Below, piece by piece: positions 22,165 to 32,226 of a stretch of DNA of 64,000 bases. The notes below the pieces were generated by a model, which had not been told where the DNA came from, ran no database searches, and saw nothing but the letters and a program-made list of their open reading frames with translations. How positions within the stretch are numbered: position 1 is the first letter of the stretch; each line of letters opens with the position of its first letter. The translations under genes and the position numbers were made by a program. The stretch is taken from positions 28,035,501 through 28,099,500 of the forward strand of contig OY754465.1 of NCBI GenBank assembly GCA_963575645.1, given 5' to 3'. The DNA is from Xanthostigma xanthostigma (Eukaryota; Arthropoda; Insecta; Raphidioptera; Raphidiidae).

Positions 22165-23612
22165 TTAAACATTATTATTTATAAAATTTTTCAATCTTTC
22201 TCTTTTTTCCTCTCCAGCAACTTTCATAGCATTGTTCAGTTCAATATCTGCATCCATTACTGGAATTTCATGGTTTACAAGAAGAAGGATGTCGATCAAA
22301 TCATCTCTCATAATGCAAATGTTGTGCAATATACAACAAGCAATAACATAATATGGTATTAAGTCTGTTCTTTTAAATGGCAGTTTATCCAATAAACTAC
22401 GAAATCTTCCTTTTAATGAAGCATTCGCTCGTTCTATCATCATACGAGCACTTGAATGTCTCATATTGTATTGAAGCAAATCTTGGTTTAGGTTACCATT
22501 ATTCCGATAAGGAACCATTATACAAGGTTGAATACTGTACGCCTTGTCTCCTAATAAATGGGTATCATCAGGAAAATATTCAGGTGTACAATAATTTTGT
22601 AAATTTGATAGCCTGAAAACACGAGCGTCATGAACTGAACCTGCTTGACCACAATACGCATGAATAATTTTCAACTTGTGATCACATACCAGCTGAAATT
22701 ATAAAAGTTAGTTCATTTCAACGAGTTAAGTAGATACAAAGTTAATTTATAAAATTTTAATTATTTTAAACACCTGAGCTTGTATAGAATGAAATCCTTT
22801 GCGGTTAATATAGGCATGGTAGTTTTTGGGCTGAGCAATTCTTATTTGTGTTCCATCGACCGCTCTCAACACATTCGGAAATCCGTATTTTCGATATATG
22901 TGATTTGATGTTATCCTCGCTTCTTCTCGAGTAGGCCATTTTATGTAAACAGGTAGAAAATTATAAGTTGATTTGACTACTTTCCAAACAGTTCTCCAAG
23001 CTGTGGCTTTTCCAACATTAAAACGATCACACACTAATCTGTAAAATTAAAGAAATAGTCTGCTGTTTTAATAAACACAATTTAAATTTGTAGTTATTGA
23101 AGATCTTTAAAATAAGATTGACAAAATATGAATAATTTACCTGTAAGAATCTGGTGTTGCCATGGTCCAAATACTCAGAAGTAGCTGTTTCTCGACAGGA
23201 ATAGGATGTCTACCAAATTGGACAGATTGTTTTTGTAACTCTGGTCCGAGTAAATTCACAAGAAATTCAAAAGTATCTCGTCTCATACTATAATTGATTT
23301 ATAAACAAATATACAATCATAGAAATTAAAAATAATCCAAGAAAATGTGGTTTACAATTTGAAAAATAATTATTATCCCTTAATTAGGTAAAAATGCATG
23401 GCTTACCGAAAATGGCTTTTAAAAGTCTCATCGGTCATTCGATAAACCGTATTCTCCACATAAATTTGGATTCTTGGAATTACATTTTGTCCTGCTCGAT
23501 TTCCAAAACAATAGATGAGATCTTCATCATCACTAGAATCATCTTCCTCTGAAGATTCCATTAAATTTCGAACTGCACCAACAAGTACTATTCCGATAAC
23601 TGCGTACTCCAT
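22165..23612 (-). CDS. Harbinger DDE transposase (HARBI1-like), four exons
   Basis: Minus-strand exons 23612-23407, 23287-23141, 23038-22774 and 22692-22165 join at GT/AG borders in phase to a 381-residue protein, near the usual length of HARBI1-type nucleases. The N terminus has an acidic patch (SSEEDDSSDDED). An HTH-like segment precedes the catalytic core (LVCDRFNVGKATAWRTVWKV). The core has D179 in RAVDGTQIRIAQPK, D255 in LLGDKAYSI and E293 in MMIERANASLKGRF; the family motif GSVHDARVFRLS is also present. It should cut at the element ends and insert at 3-bp targets. I see no stop or frame break, so it may encode an active enzyme. Confidence 0.9.
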
Positions 23613-23658
23613 TACCTGTAATTTTTGTTTATTTATAGTAATAAAATGATTGTTTATT

Positions 23659-24366
23659 GTAAAAACAAAAAATTGGTTGTCTGTAAAGTCGGTTTACGAA
23701 CGATAGTTTTACGTGATAACGTATTCCGTAATACATAACCTAAACCTCCCAAAATTTGGTTTCAATCCGCTTATCCTTGGTGTCGGAATGATAAGAAATG
23801 TCAAAAGTGACGTTTGCAACTTACAAAGTATTATGTTCTAATAATAATTAGTTATTCCAATACTTAACTTAGAAGGCGTTGCATTTCACAATATACTAAT
23901 GTTAAAAAATTGAATTAAACATTAGAAATGCAGCCGTTTTCATGTTAAGACAAGACATACGTTTGCTTCTAATTACCATGTACGGCAAAAAAAGACAACC
24001 GACCGCGTCGCGCCATGCATTAGACAACATTGCATTTATACAGCTATTTTTCTATATAAATTTGTATAAAATATTTTTCTATATAAATTTGTATAAAAAA
24101 ACTGTTTAGGCAAATTCTGTTATACGAAATCTATGTAAAATGTTCTCCTCTTTCGTTTAAGACTGGTTTCAAACCGATCTGATTTAAATTGAGCGAGAAA
24201 TTAGCAAAAAGCACGCACAGGGTCAGGCGGAACGTTACGCGTTATGCGTTACGCGTTACGAACGTTAGGAACGTTACGTTACACTTTTTCGTACATGCAG
24301 CCGGTGTTTTATCAATTTATAATATTGGTGATTCATCAATTTATAAGACGTTATCACGTCAAAAAA
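23659..24366 (+). repeat. Non-autonomous repeat nested in the Harbinger element
   Basis: The left end matches 2597-2665 (TTGGTTGTCTGTAAAGTCGG, TTTTACGTGATAACGTATTC). The right end matches 2705-2795 and 4000-4134 (GTCAGGCGGAACGTTAC to ACGTTATCACGTCAAAA). The interior 23990-24205 is shared with 37310-37505 (CTGTTTAGGCAAATTCTGTT and ATCTGATTTAAATTGAGC). A local run of the GTTACGCGTTAC motif near 24238 is a small slippage expansion. Confidence 0.6.
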
Positions 24367-24700
24367 CTTACTTTTACCATACATAACCTCTGTACTATTA
24401 TTGATACATAAAGTTCATGTAAGTTTATTAATGATTAAACAGATAATTTTTAATTCAAAACTACTTACTTGTATTATAGTATAAGTTCAATTAACAGTTA
24501 ATATTAATATAAATGTTTTCAATTTGACAATACTCCAGCAATAGATTTTGTTATTTAATTAGAAATCTTTAATACGCTCATTTGAAAACTGCGTCAAAAA
24601 ACGATGCTGACAGTATACTGGAGTGCGTTCCGTTTTAAATAGTAACCAGTATTACTGGCTATAAAGGAACGGCTTCATAGTATACTGAATTGACGTCACA

Positions 24701-24736
24701 CTGTACAGTGGTCCCAGTATATATCGGAACATACCC
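24701..24736 (-). repeat. Harbinger right terminal inverted repeat
   Basis: It ends CCCAGTATATATCGGAACAT then ACCC, the reverse complement of the left end, followed by the TTT target duplication. Confidence 0.88.
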
Positions 24737-26022
24737 TTTGAATGACAATACATGGTTAGCTGTGTGACGTCACTCTAAATCCAATATGGCGGACTTCTAA
24801 AGATGGCGGAAATGCCTTCGGTATTTTGAAGCAGATATCATCAACCGATTGAGATGAAAATTTGTATACAGGTTTAGTTTGAATGACAATGCATGGTTAG
24901 CTGTGTGACGTCACTCTAAATCAAATATGGCGGACTTTTAAAGATGGCGGACTAATTTTATTATGCTTTCCTACAATAGGGGTATCAAATGAAAGGGCTT
25001 GCTGAGAATAATTCGAAAAATAAAGTGACGTCACTCTAAATCCAATATGGCGGACTTCTAAAGATGGCGGACTAATTTTATTATGCTTTCCTACAATATG
25101 GGTATCAAATGAAAGGGCTTGCTGAGAATAACTCGAAAAATAAAGTGACGTCACTCTAAATCCAATATGGCGGACTTAAAAAGATGGCGGACTAATTGTA
25201 TTATGCTTTCCTACAATATGGGTATCAAATGAAAGGGTTTGCTGAGAATAACTCGAAAAATAATGTGACGTCACTCTAAATCCAATATGGCGGACTTCTA
25301 AAGATGGCGGACTAATTTTATTATGCTTTCCTACAATATGGGTATCAAATGAAAGGGCTTGCTGAGAATAACTCGAAAAATATAGTGACGTCACTCTAAA
25401 TCCAATATGGCGGACTTCTAAAGATGGTGGACTAAATTTATTATGCTTTCCTACAATATGGGTATCAAATGAAAGGGCTTGCTGAGAATAACTCTAAAAA
25501 TAAAGTGACGTCACTCTAAATCCAATATGGCGGACTTCTAAATATGGCGGACTAATTTGATTATGCTTTCCTACAATATGGGTATCAAATGAAAGGGCTT
25601 GCTGAGAATAACTCTAAAAATAAAGTGACGTCACTCTAAATCCAATATAGCGGACTTCTAAAGATGGCGGACTAATTTTATTATGCTTTCCTACAATGTG
25701 GGTAACAAATGCAAGGGCTTGCTGAGAATAGCTCGAAAAATATAGTGACGACACTCTAAATCCAATATGGCGGACTTCTAAAGATGGCGGACTAATTTTA
25801 TTATGCTTTCCTACAATATGGGTATCAAATGAAAGGGCTTGCTGAGAATAACTCGAAAAATATAGTGACGTCACTTTAAACCCAATATGGCGGACTTCTA
25901 AAGATGGCGGACTAATTTTACTATGCTTTCTTACAATATGGGTATCAAATGAAAGGGCTTGCTGAGAAAAACTCGAAAAATAAAGTGACTTTAGTTTAAA
26001 TCCAATATGGCGGACTTCTAAA
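24737..26022 (-). repeat. 120-bp tandem array B (inverted relative to A)
   Basis: About ten to eleven units of the same 120-bp repeat as 2796-3907, on the opposite strand. Most units keep TGACGTCA; two have lost it. Near 24805-24905 a piece of the flank is duplicated within the array. It is cut off at about 26022 by the Gypsy remnant. Confidence 0.9.
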
Positions 26023-26607
26023 GACATCGTACCCCGTATAGCTAGATGGTGGACATACATGCAGGACTTTAATTACGAAATTATTTATCGTAAAGGTTCT
26101 TCACTAAGTCATGTAGATTTTCTCAGTCGTAACCCTGTTTCTGTGCTCCGAATTTCTCATTATGATACTTGGTTACATATTGAGCAAAAGAGTAACGCTG
26201 AAGTACAGAATTTACTTACTTCATTGCGTGAAGGAAAGCTTGATTCTAATCAATACATTGAAAAGAATGGACTTTTGTGTTATCAAAGTGTTTTACCAGA
26301 TAAAACCAAAATTATTCGTTATTTTATACCCCGACACAGTAGACTTGGGTTACTTCGCTTGTTTCATGATGAACAATGCCATATTGGTACTGATAAGACA
26401 ATTGATTCGATTATTAAACATTTTTGGTTCCCGCGTATGAGATCTTTTGTTCGAAATTATATTAAGCACTGTCTAGTTTGTGCAGTTAAGAAAACTCGTA
26501 CTGGACCATTACAAGGATTAATTCAATTACCTGAAAAACCAAATGAACTGCTACATACTCTTCACATCGACTGTTTAGGACCATTACCCGTTTTTGAGTA
26601 TAAGTAT
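26023..26607 (+). mobile_element. Ty3/Gypsy remnant, left piece (RNase H end and integrase start)
   Basis: The translation holds YRKGSSLSHVDFLSRNP (end of RNase H) and then an integrase zinc segment (FHDEQCHIGTDK ... HCLVCAVKK) up to LHIDCLGPLP, the first integrase core strand. The piece is interrupted at 26607 by the next element and resumes at 34205. No 5' part of this element is present in the window. It is a fossil fragment. Confidence 0.85.
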
Positions 26608-28534
26608 TGTAATGAAACAGACAGATACTCCCAATTTTGTGACAGTTTATTCTAGTGACGAATCATATTTTGAATGCAAATTTGACAATACGTTTTTTTT
26701 CTCTTTTTGAATAGTAATAAATAAATGGAATAAGAATTAGAATTAATAAATACGTACATGGGTAATTGTTTTGAAGTAAAGGATACAATAAATTAAAGAT
26801 TTCATTCCACATATTTCTGACAGTCATTTAAAATTTGCATCTCCACATGTTTCAGACATAAATTGAAGATTTTTCCTTTACACATAAAAATACAGCTGTA
26901 TATTTACCTTTGTAGGTTTTTGTTATATTTTTCTATCTAAAAAATATAAGAATATTATACATTAATATAAAATAGAGATTATCAGTGAAAGAAATACAAA
27001 AAACAACCTGTGTATTTGTTGCTAAGTAAAGCAAACGTCAAAATAATTCACAACGCCAAAAAGGTGGCTGAGTGCAGTGGCTGAAGCTAGATACCGCGAC
27101 AATGGAAAAATGCATTTTAAAATCATAGTCACAGGTGGTTTTTTCAAACAATGGGAAAGGGGTATAAATAGAGCTGCAGAGCGCATTTGCAGCGATTGCC
27201 GTTCTGGTTCATTAACCGAACGAGTGTTTTGGAAGTGATAGGTAAAGAAAATTATAAATTGTTGTTTGAAAAATAAATAGATTGTTTCACTGATGATAAG
27301 CATGCAGAAATCGTAAGCTTAAGAATATTTGTATTTTTTTTTTGATATGGAATTATAATCCATAAATATAATAAAACAAATAAAATGTAAAAATCATATA
27401 ATAATAAATTATATTGATTGATTTATGGATAAACATTGGAAAAAGATTTGACGTTTTTGATACTCCGTTTGATATTTTGAATTTTTTTGTTTTTTTTAAT
27501 AAAAATAAATACTGAAAGATACCAAGGTTTTTCATTCAGTAGTCCAAATAGTTTTTCTTTCAGAAACTATTTTAAGTTGAATACGTGATTTTCTAATTAC
27601 AAACCAAAAATCACGGAGAGCGCAAGTTTGTTCTCCTGATAAACACACACAAGAATTCCAGCTTTACGGGGATTTGGGTTCTGCTCTGTTTCCCCTATTC
27701 TGTGAATTCTACATACAGACAATATCACGGAGGGCGCAAGTTTGTTCTCCTGATAACACACACAAGAATTCCAGCTTTACGGGGATTTAAGTTCTGCTCT
27801 GTTTCCCCTATTCTGTGATTTCTACATACAGACAATAATCACGGAGGGCGCAAGTTTGTTCTCCTGATAACACACACAAGAATTCCAGCTTTACGGGGAT
27901 TTGAGTTCTGCTCTGTTTCCCCTACTCTGTGATTTCTACACACAGACAATAATCACGGAGGGCGCAAGTTTGTTCTCCTGATAACACACACGAGAATTCC
28001 AGCTTTACGGGGATTTGAGTTCTGCTCTGTTTCCCCTATTCTGTGAATTCTACATACAGACAATAATCACGGAGGGCACAAGTCTGTTCTACTGATAAAC
28101 ACACAAGAATTACAGCTTTACGGGGATTTGAGTTCTGCTCTGTTTCCCCTATTCTGTGAGTTCTACATACAGACAATTTATCACGGAGGGCGCAAACTTG
28201 CTCTACTGATAACTCTACACCCGAAAGAGAAAATCACGTTAAGAAGCAATTAATTTTTTGAAGTATCACATAAGGTAAAACAAAATAGAGTTGGCTGATC
28301 ATTATAGTTCGTGGGAGCTGCATCAGCTGGAAGTGGAAAAAAACTCTCTAAGCATCCCATATCTGTTCGCACCCTCTGATATTTTTATTGGCAGTTGAAC
28401 TAGCTTTCTCAGTGTAGTAGGAATAAATCTGATTAAGCATCTAAGTTTACGAGCTGCTCAGAGTGGGTCTGTTTTTCTTGTCTGTTTTAAAGTAAGAGGC
28501 ACGGTCAAAGACACGAAAAAACGGACGCGCGACA
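26608..28534 (+). repeat. 5' LTR of the young element
   Basis: 1927 bp. It carries about five 114-bp tandem units at 27611-28200, each with ATCACGGAGGGCGCAAGTTT and CAGCTTTACGGGGATTT. Confidence 0.92.
27611..28210 (+). repeat. 114-bp tandem units inside the 5' LTR
   Basis: Units start at 27611, 27724, 27839, 27953, 28067 and 28181 (last partial). The same block is present in the 3' LTR at 33291-33890. Confidence 0.9.
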
Positions 28535-28536
28535 GT

Positions 28537-28552
28537 TGGCGACCGTGACAAA
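28537..28552 (+). promoter_or_regulatory. Primer-binding site of the young element
   Basis: TGGCGACCGTGACAAA directly after the 5' LTR. From memory, this resembles the tRNA-Arg-type primer site described for mdg1/412-like elements; the tRNA assignment is not verified. Confidence 0.6.
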
Positions 28553-28757
28553 GGACATTTTTATAACGATAGTTTCGAATTATTTGGTACGTGGTAGAGA
28601 GGATTAGGCAATCAGCAGAATTTAAATTTAAAGGCGAAAGTAGAATCAGTAGAACGGCAATCATTAGGATATAAATATATATGGTAAAGAGGAAAGTAGT
28701 GGAAAACAGGCGGCGATAAATCAAGATCGCGAATTTATAATAACGTGACAGAATAAA

Positions 28758-29966
28758 ATGTCAAATAACGAAGAAGTTTTCGAGGGAGAAAAACAGAGTG
28801 ATTCGACGACGTCGGACTCTGAAATTTCATTCAATGGAATAATGCCAGATGGGCAGAATTCACCACTTGTAAATGTGGAAAAGAAGCAACCAGATCCTAT
28901 GGACCTGATGATGAAGAAGATGATGGAAGCAATAAACAGAATTGAGCAAGAGGCAATAGCGCACATAACAAATGCTATTGAACGATATACATCCAAAGCA
29001 GAAGATTTGGAAAATCAGCAAAAGAAAATAAATAATACAAAAATCCAAGAGCAGAATAGGAGTTGTCACAAAGGGGAGTACATTGAAACGTGTACAGTAA
29101 GGCAAATACCATTTCAAAACAAACAACTCGAATTAGTTTCGGAAAAGAGAGCAGAAGATAACAGCGAGTTTCAAGCGATAAAAAATCAAATAGAGAAATT
29201 AGAAATAGCAGTGAAAACAAAAACCAACGGTAATATGAATCAAGAAAATAATCCGGTACAAATAAAGAAGTTTTTTGGTTTGAATAGCCAACAGCATCCC
29301 GTCGAGTTTATTAAAATGCTTGAGCATCGACTAAGACAGGAAGATATAGCGATGGTGGGACAAGATTTCAAGTTTTTTATCCGCCAATTCCTAGAGAGAA
29401 GTGCTTTAGATTGGCTGGATATAACGGAAGGAAGATTCAATGATTTTGAAGATTTTAAAGCGGGATTTTTACATTATTTTTGGGGGTCAAATGTTCAAGA
29501 AAGAATATACAGAGATTTAATTATGCAACGTACATATAATTCAAGAAACGGGACTATGGCAGAGCATTTTATATATTGGATGAAGAGAACAAGATACCTA
29601 GATATACCCATGTCTGAAGAATCACTAATACGACATAATATTTTTGGACATTATCAGAATCCATGGCACAACCAGTTATTGTTAGCAAAAGTGAACAATT
29701 CAGCAGAAGCTCTGGATATGTTAACAAGAATCGACAATTCAATACAAGAACAATACAATGGGAGAACCGATACGCTAGAAAACAATTATCGGAGAGACAT
29801 TGGTAATAACAGAAGATATACGGCGCCTAATTATGAAAGAAACAATTCTAATTTGAATAATACGCGATTTGATAACCGACCGAATGCGGAAGAGTACGGA
29901 AATCGACCTTCTGCTAATAACCAAGCTGAGATACAAAGAGCGGGAAACGACCGAGCGCGTCAATAG
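28758..29966 (+). CDS. gag: Gag protein of the young LTR element
   Basis: A 402-residue open frame. The acidic N terminus is followed by a long helical, coiled-coil-like stretch (about 45-165). A capsid-like region follows (about 170-330) with KKFFGLNSQQHPVEFIKML and SALDWLDITEGRFND, the pattern of Gypsy capsids. The C terminus is Asn/Arg-rich and has no zinc knuckle, unlike Gypsy-1 and the 51590 element. It is the best-preserved gene of the element and presumably builds particles that package this RNA. Confidence 0.82.
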   Translation: MSNNEEVFEGEKQSDSTTSDSEISFNGIMPDGQNSPLVNVEKKQPDPMDLMMKKMMEAINRIEQEAIAHITNAIERYTSKAEDLENQQKKINNTKIQEQNRSCHKGEYIETCTVRQIPFQNKQLELVSEKRAEDNSEFQAIKNQIEKLEIAVKTKTNGNMNQENNPVQIKKFFGLNSQQHPVEFIKMLEHRLRQEDIAMVGQDFKFFIRQFLERSALDWLDITEGRFNDFEDFKAGFLHYFWGSNVQERIYRDLIMQRTYNSRNGTMAEHFIYWMKRTRYLDIPMSEESLIRHNIFGHYQNPWHNQLLLAKVNNSAEALDMLTRIDNSIQEQYNGRTDTLENNYRRDIGNNRRYTAPNYERNNSNLNNTRFDNRPNAEEYGNRPSANNQAEIQRAGNDRARQ

Positions 29967-29986
29967 ATACTCGAGACTATGGACGC

Positions 29987-30967
29987 GTGGTGCAAGAAAC
30001 TTGGGTAACCACAAAACCAGAACTGGAGACGATGTCATACAGCAACCCAACTAGCGATTTATTGTATGAAGAGACGGCGGTCCACACGAGGACCAAACGA
30101 CCGCACATTCAAGAAAAAATAAGAAAGAATACGGAAATAGCGTTATTAGACACTGGGTCGGAGATAACTATGATTTCACAGAAAGAAGCACAGCCTATGC
30201 TACCAACCAGCGAATCGTTGTATAGCGAGACCGCGGTTCACAAAAAGACCACAGGACCGCATATTCAAGATAAAAAAGACAAACTCACTGAGAGGTTATC
30301 AAAGAAGAAAACTATTGTAATAAGCGATCAACAAGGACTAACGTTTTTTAAAATTGCTAGACCGCTAAATAATAGACTAATGCGCTGGGTTCTCTATTTA
30401 CAAGAGTACCAGGTAAAAATTCGATATAGACCCGGCAAGAAAAAGGTAGTAGCGGATTGTTTTTCGCAATATTCTCCAACCACAGAGATCAAAGAAAGCA
30501 ATGAAGTCAGAAAAATCAACAAGACATCGTTAGATATCGCTCCTAAACAAGAATTACCAAGAAAGGTTCGAAATATACCGCGACACCAAAAGAAGAAGAT
30601 AGTCAAATTTACAGAAAAAGCTAATAGCAAATTTGTAAGAAGAATCGCGTACGCAAGAGAAAGGTTAGCCAAACGTGCTAAAAGCCGGAAAAAAAGACAT
30701 GATTCAGATAAAACTACTCATTTTAAAATTGGAGACCTGGTATTGGAACAGGTGAAATTTAAGTCATCCACACTGGACAAAACAATAAAAAAGTTTTTTC
30801 TATTATACCAAGGTCCTTACAAGGTGAGTAAAGTTTTGAAAGTCAACGCTTATGTATTAGTACATCCAGAGACAGAAAAATATCACAGTACCAGAAATGT
30901 GATACATCTGAAAAAATACAATCTGGCAAGTAGAGATAATAATCATCGGATAAAGGAGAATAAATAG
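29987..30967 (+). pseudogene. Reduced pol region of the young LTR element
   Basis: Fragments recognisable by motif are a retropepsin-like LLDTGSEITMIS, an RNase H end (RYRPGKKKVVADCFSQYS) and an integrase C-terminal region (FKIGDLVLEQVKF, YQGPYKVSKVLKVNAYVL). The reverse transcriptase and integrase catalytic cores are not represented, so the element cannot be autonomous. Described only as a reduced fossil of pol. Confidence 0.78.
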
Positions 30968-31045
30968 ATATCTGATGGTTAAAGCAATGACGAAAAAAGA
31001 CTATACAAAAAGGAACAAGAGAAAATTTTCAAAAGGTTGGTATAA

Positions 31046-31350
31046 GATGTCCCTGATTACGATCACGGGAATTTAGTTTAATAATAGGTGGGAGACGAAA
31101 AATAAGAATAATGAAGTTTCGGAAGAAGATGTCCCTGATTACGATCACGGGAATTTAGTTTAATAATAGGTGGGAGACGAAAAATAAGAATAATGAAGTT
31201 TCGGAAGAAGATGTCCCTGATTACGATCACGGGAATTTAGTTTAATAAATAGGTGGGAGAAGAAAAATAAGAATAATGAAGTTTCGGAAGAAGATGTCCC
31301 TGATTACGATCACGGGAATTTAGTTTTAATAAGTAGGTGGGCGAAGAAAA
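31046..31350 (+). repeat. 82-bp tandem units with an internal dyad
   Basis: Four units start at 31046, 31128, 31210 and 31293. Each begins GATGTCCCTGATTACGATCA then CGGGAATTTAG. The segment TCCCTGAT..GATCACGGGA is an imperfect palindrome. Further related dyads (CCTGATTTTTGATCACGGAA) occur at 31440-31512. Confidence 0.85.
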
Positions 31351-31595
31351 TTAGATAAATAGAGGGTAAAAAAAAAAAAAAAAGGGAGTAATAGGAGAAA
31401 CAATAAACCACTAGGAGTTAGACGAAGGAATCCTGGTCATTTTGACACCGATCACGGATTCTAAAAAAATGGTGTATATAGATACATGATTCCTGATTTT
31501 TGATCACGGAATCTATATATAAAAGAGAGAAAAATATATATATTATATTTCTATTATCAAAAGACATACTAAATAATAATTTCCAAAACAGTAGA

Positions 31596-31910
31596 ATGGA
31601 ATATAATTTATTGGAACTGTTTGACGATAACTGGGTGGACGAGGAGTTCGAGCGCCTCGCCACCCTCTTCCCGGAGCACGTGACCCCTATGAAAGTATTA
31701 GAAATTCCTAAGGAATTTGTAATAAACCATCAACAAGGGAAGGAAATCAACAAGAGAGAATCCACAAACCGAGAAAAAGAAAACGATAAGACAGAAGAGG
31801 CGAAGCCGACGGGAAGGATGTACCAGGCAGCAAAAATAATAGAGAAGGAGAAAAACAAAAAGAGAAGAAAAGAGGACGTGATAAAAGATGTAGGAGAAAC
31901 AAGAAATTGA
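31596..31910 (+). CDS. Unrecognised small ORF downstream of pol
   Basis: A 104-residue frame between the reduced pol and the 3' LTR. The N-terminal half is acidic and hydrophobic (NLLELFDDNWVDEEFERL, then PMKVLEIPKEFVINH). The C-terminal half is strongly charged and Lys/Glu-rich. Local base composition is GC-richer than its surroundings. I do not recognise it. It has no signal peptide, membrane segment or envelope features. It could be a captured host fragment or an element-specific accessory protein. A longer start at 31500 is possible but adds a low-complexity leader. Confidence 0.45.
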   Translation: MEYNLLELFDDNWVDEEFERLATLFPEHVTPMKVLEIPKEFVINHQQGKEINKRESTNREKENDKTEEAKPTGRMYQAAKIIEKEKNKKRRKEDVIKDVGETRN

Positions 31911-32226
31911 AGGACGGCCGCCGGGTGAGGATCCGATATATCCAAGGGATCATGTACACTAAGATCCTCAGCCCGGTGAGGAAGGTGAATGAAAAAGAGT
32001 AGTTGGTGATAATTTCGGATAATTTTCATTTTTTTTTTGTTTTTGTGTTGTGTGCTTAGTTAGTTTTTTTTTATTTGATTAGTTTGTTTTAATTTTAAAG
32101 AAAAAAGTGTTTTAAGAAGGAGAGAAAAAAAAATGGGAGTATTTTGATCGTAAAAAGAAAAAATTTATTATTATAATAAGAAAGTTTTTTTAAAAAAAAA
32201 AAAACTTTTCTTGAGGGGGGGGTATC

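Larger units (their letters stand above)
19913..24736. mobile_element. PIF/Harbinger DNA transposon, structurally intact
   Basis: A 4.8-kb element whose ends are inverted repeats of about 36 bp, both starting GGGTATGTTCCGATATA. A 3-bp target duplication TTT (19910-19912 and 24737-24739) is present; the uninterrupted site occurs at 24870 as TTTAGTTTGAATGAC. It carries the two convergent genes expected of the family: a Myb/SANT-like gene on plus and a DDE nuclease gene on minus. Both splice into complete frames with all catalytic residues present. A 0.7-kb non-autonomous repeat sits in the right non-coding part. TGACGTCA occurs near each end (about 20020 and 24698). Confidence 0.92.

Noticed and set aside
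22377-22616. Plus-strand frame of 79 residues
   Set aside because: Antisense shadow of the Harbinger transposase exon 4.
28458-29440. Several minus-strand frames opposite the young element gag
   Set aside because: Antisense shadows of a well-supported gag frame, hydrophobic because of AT bias.
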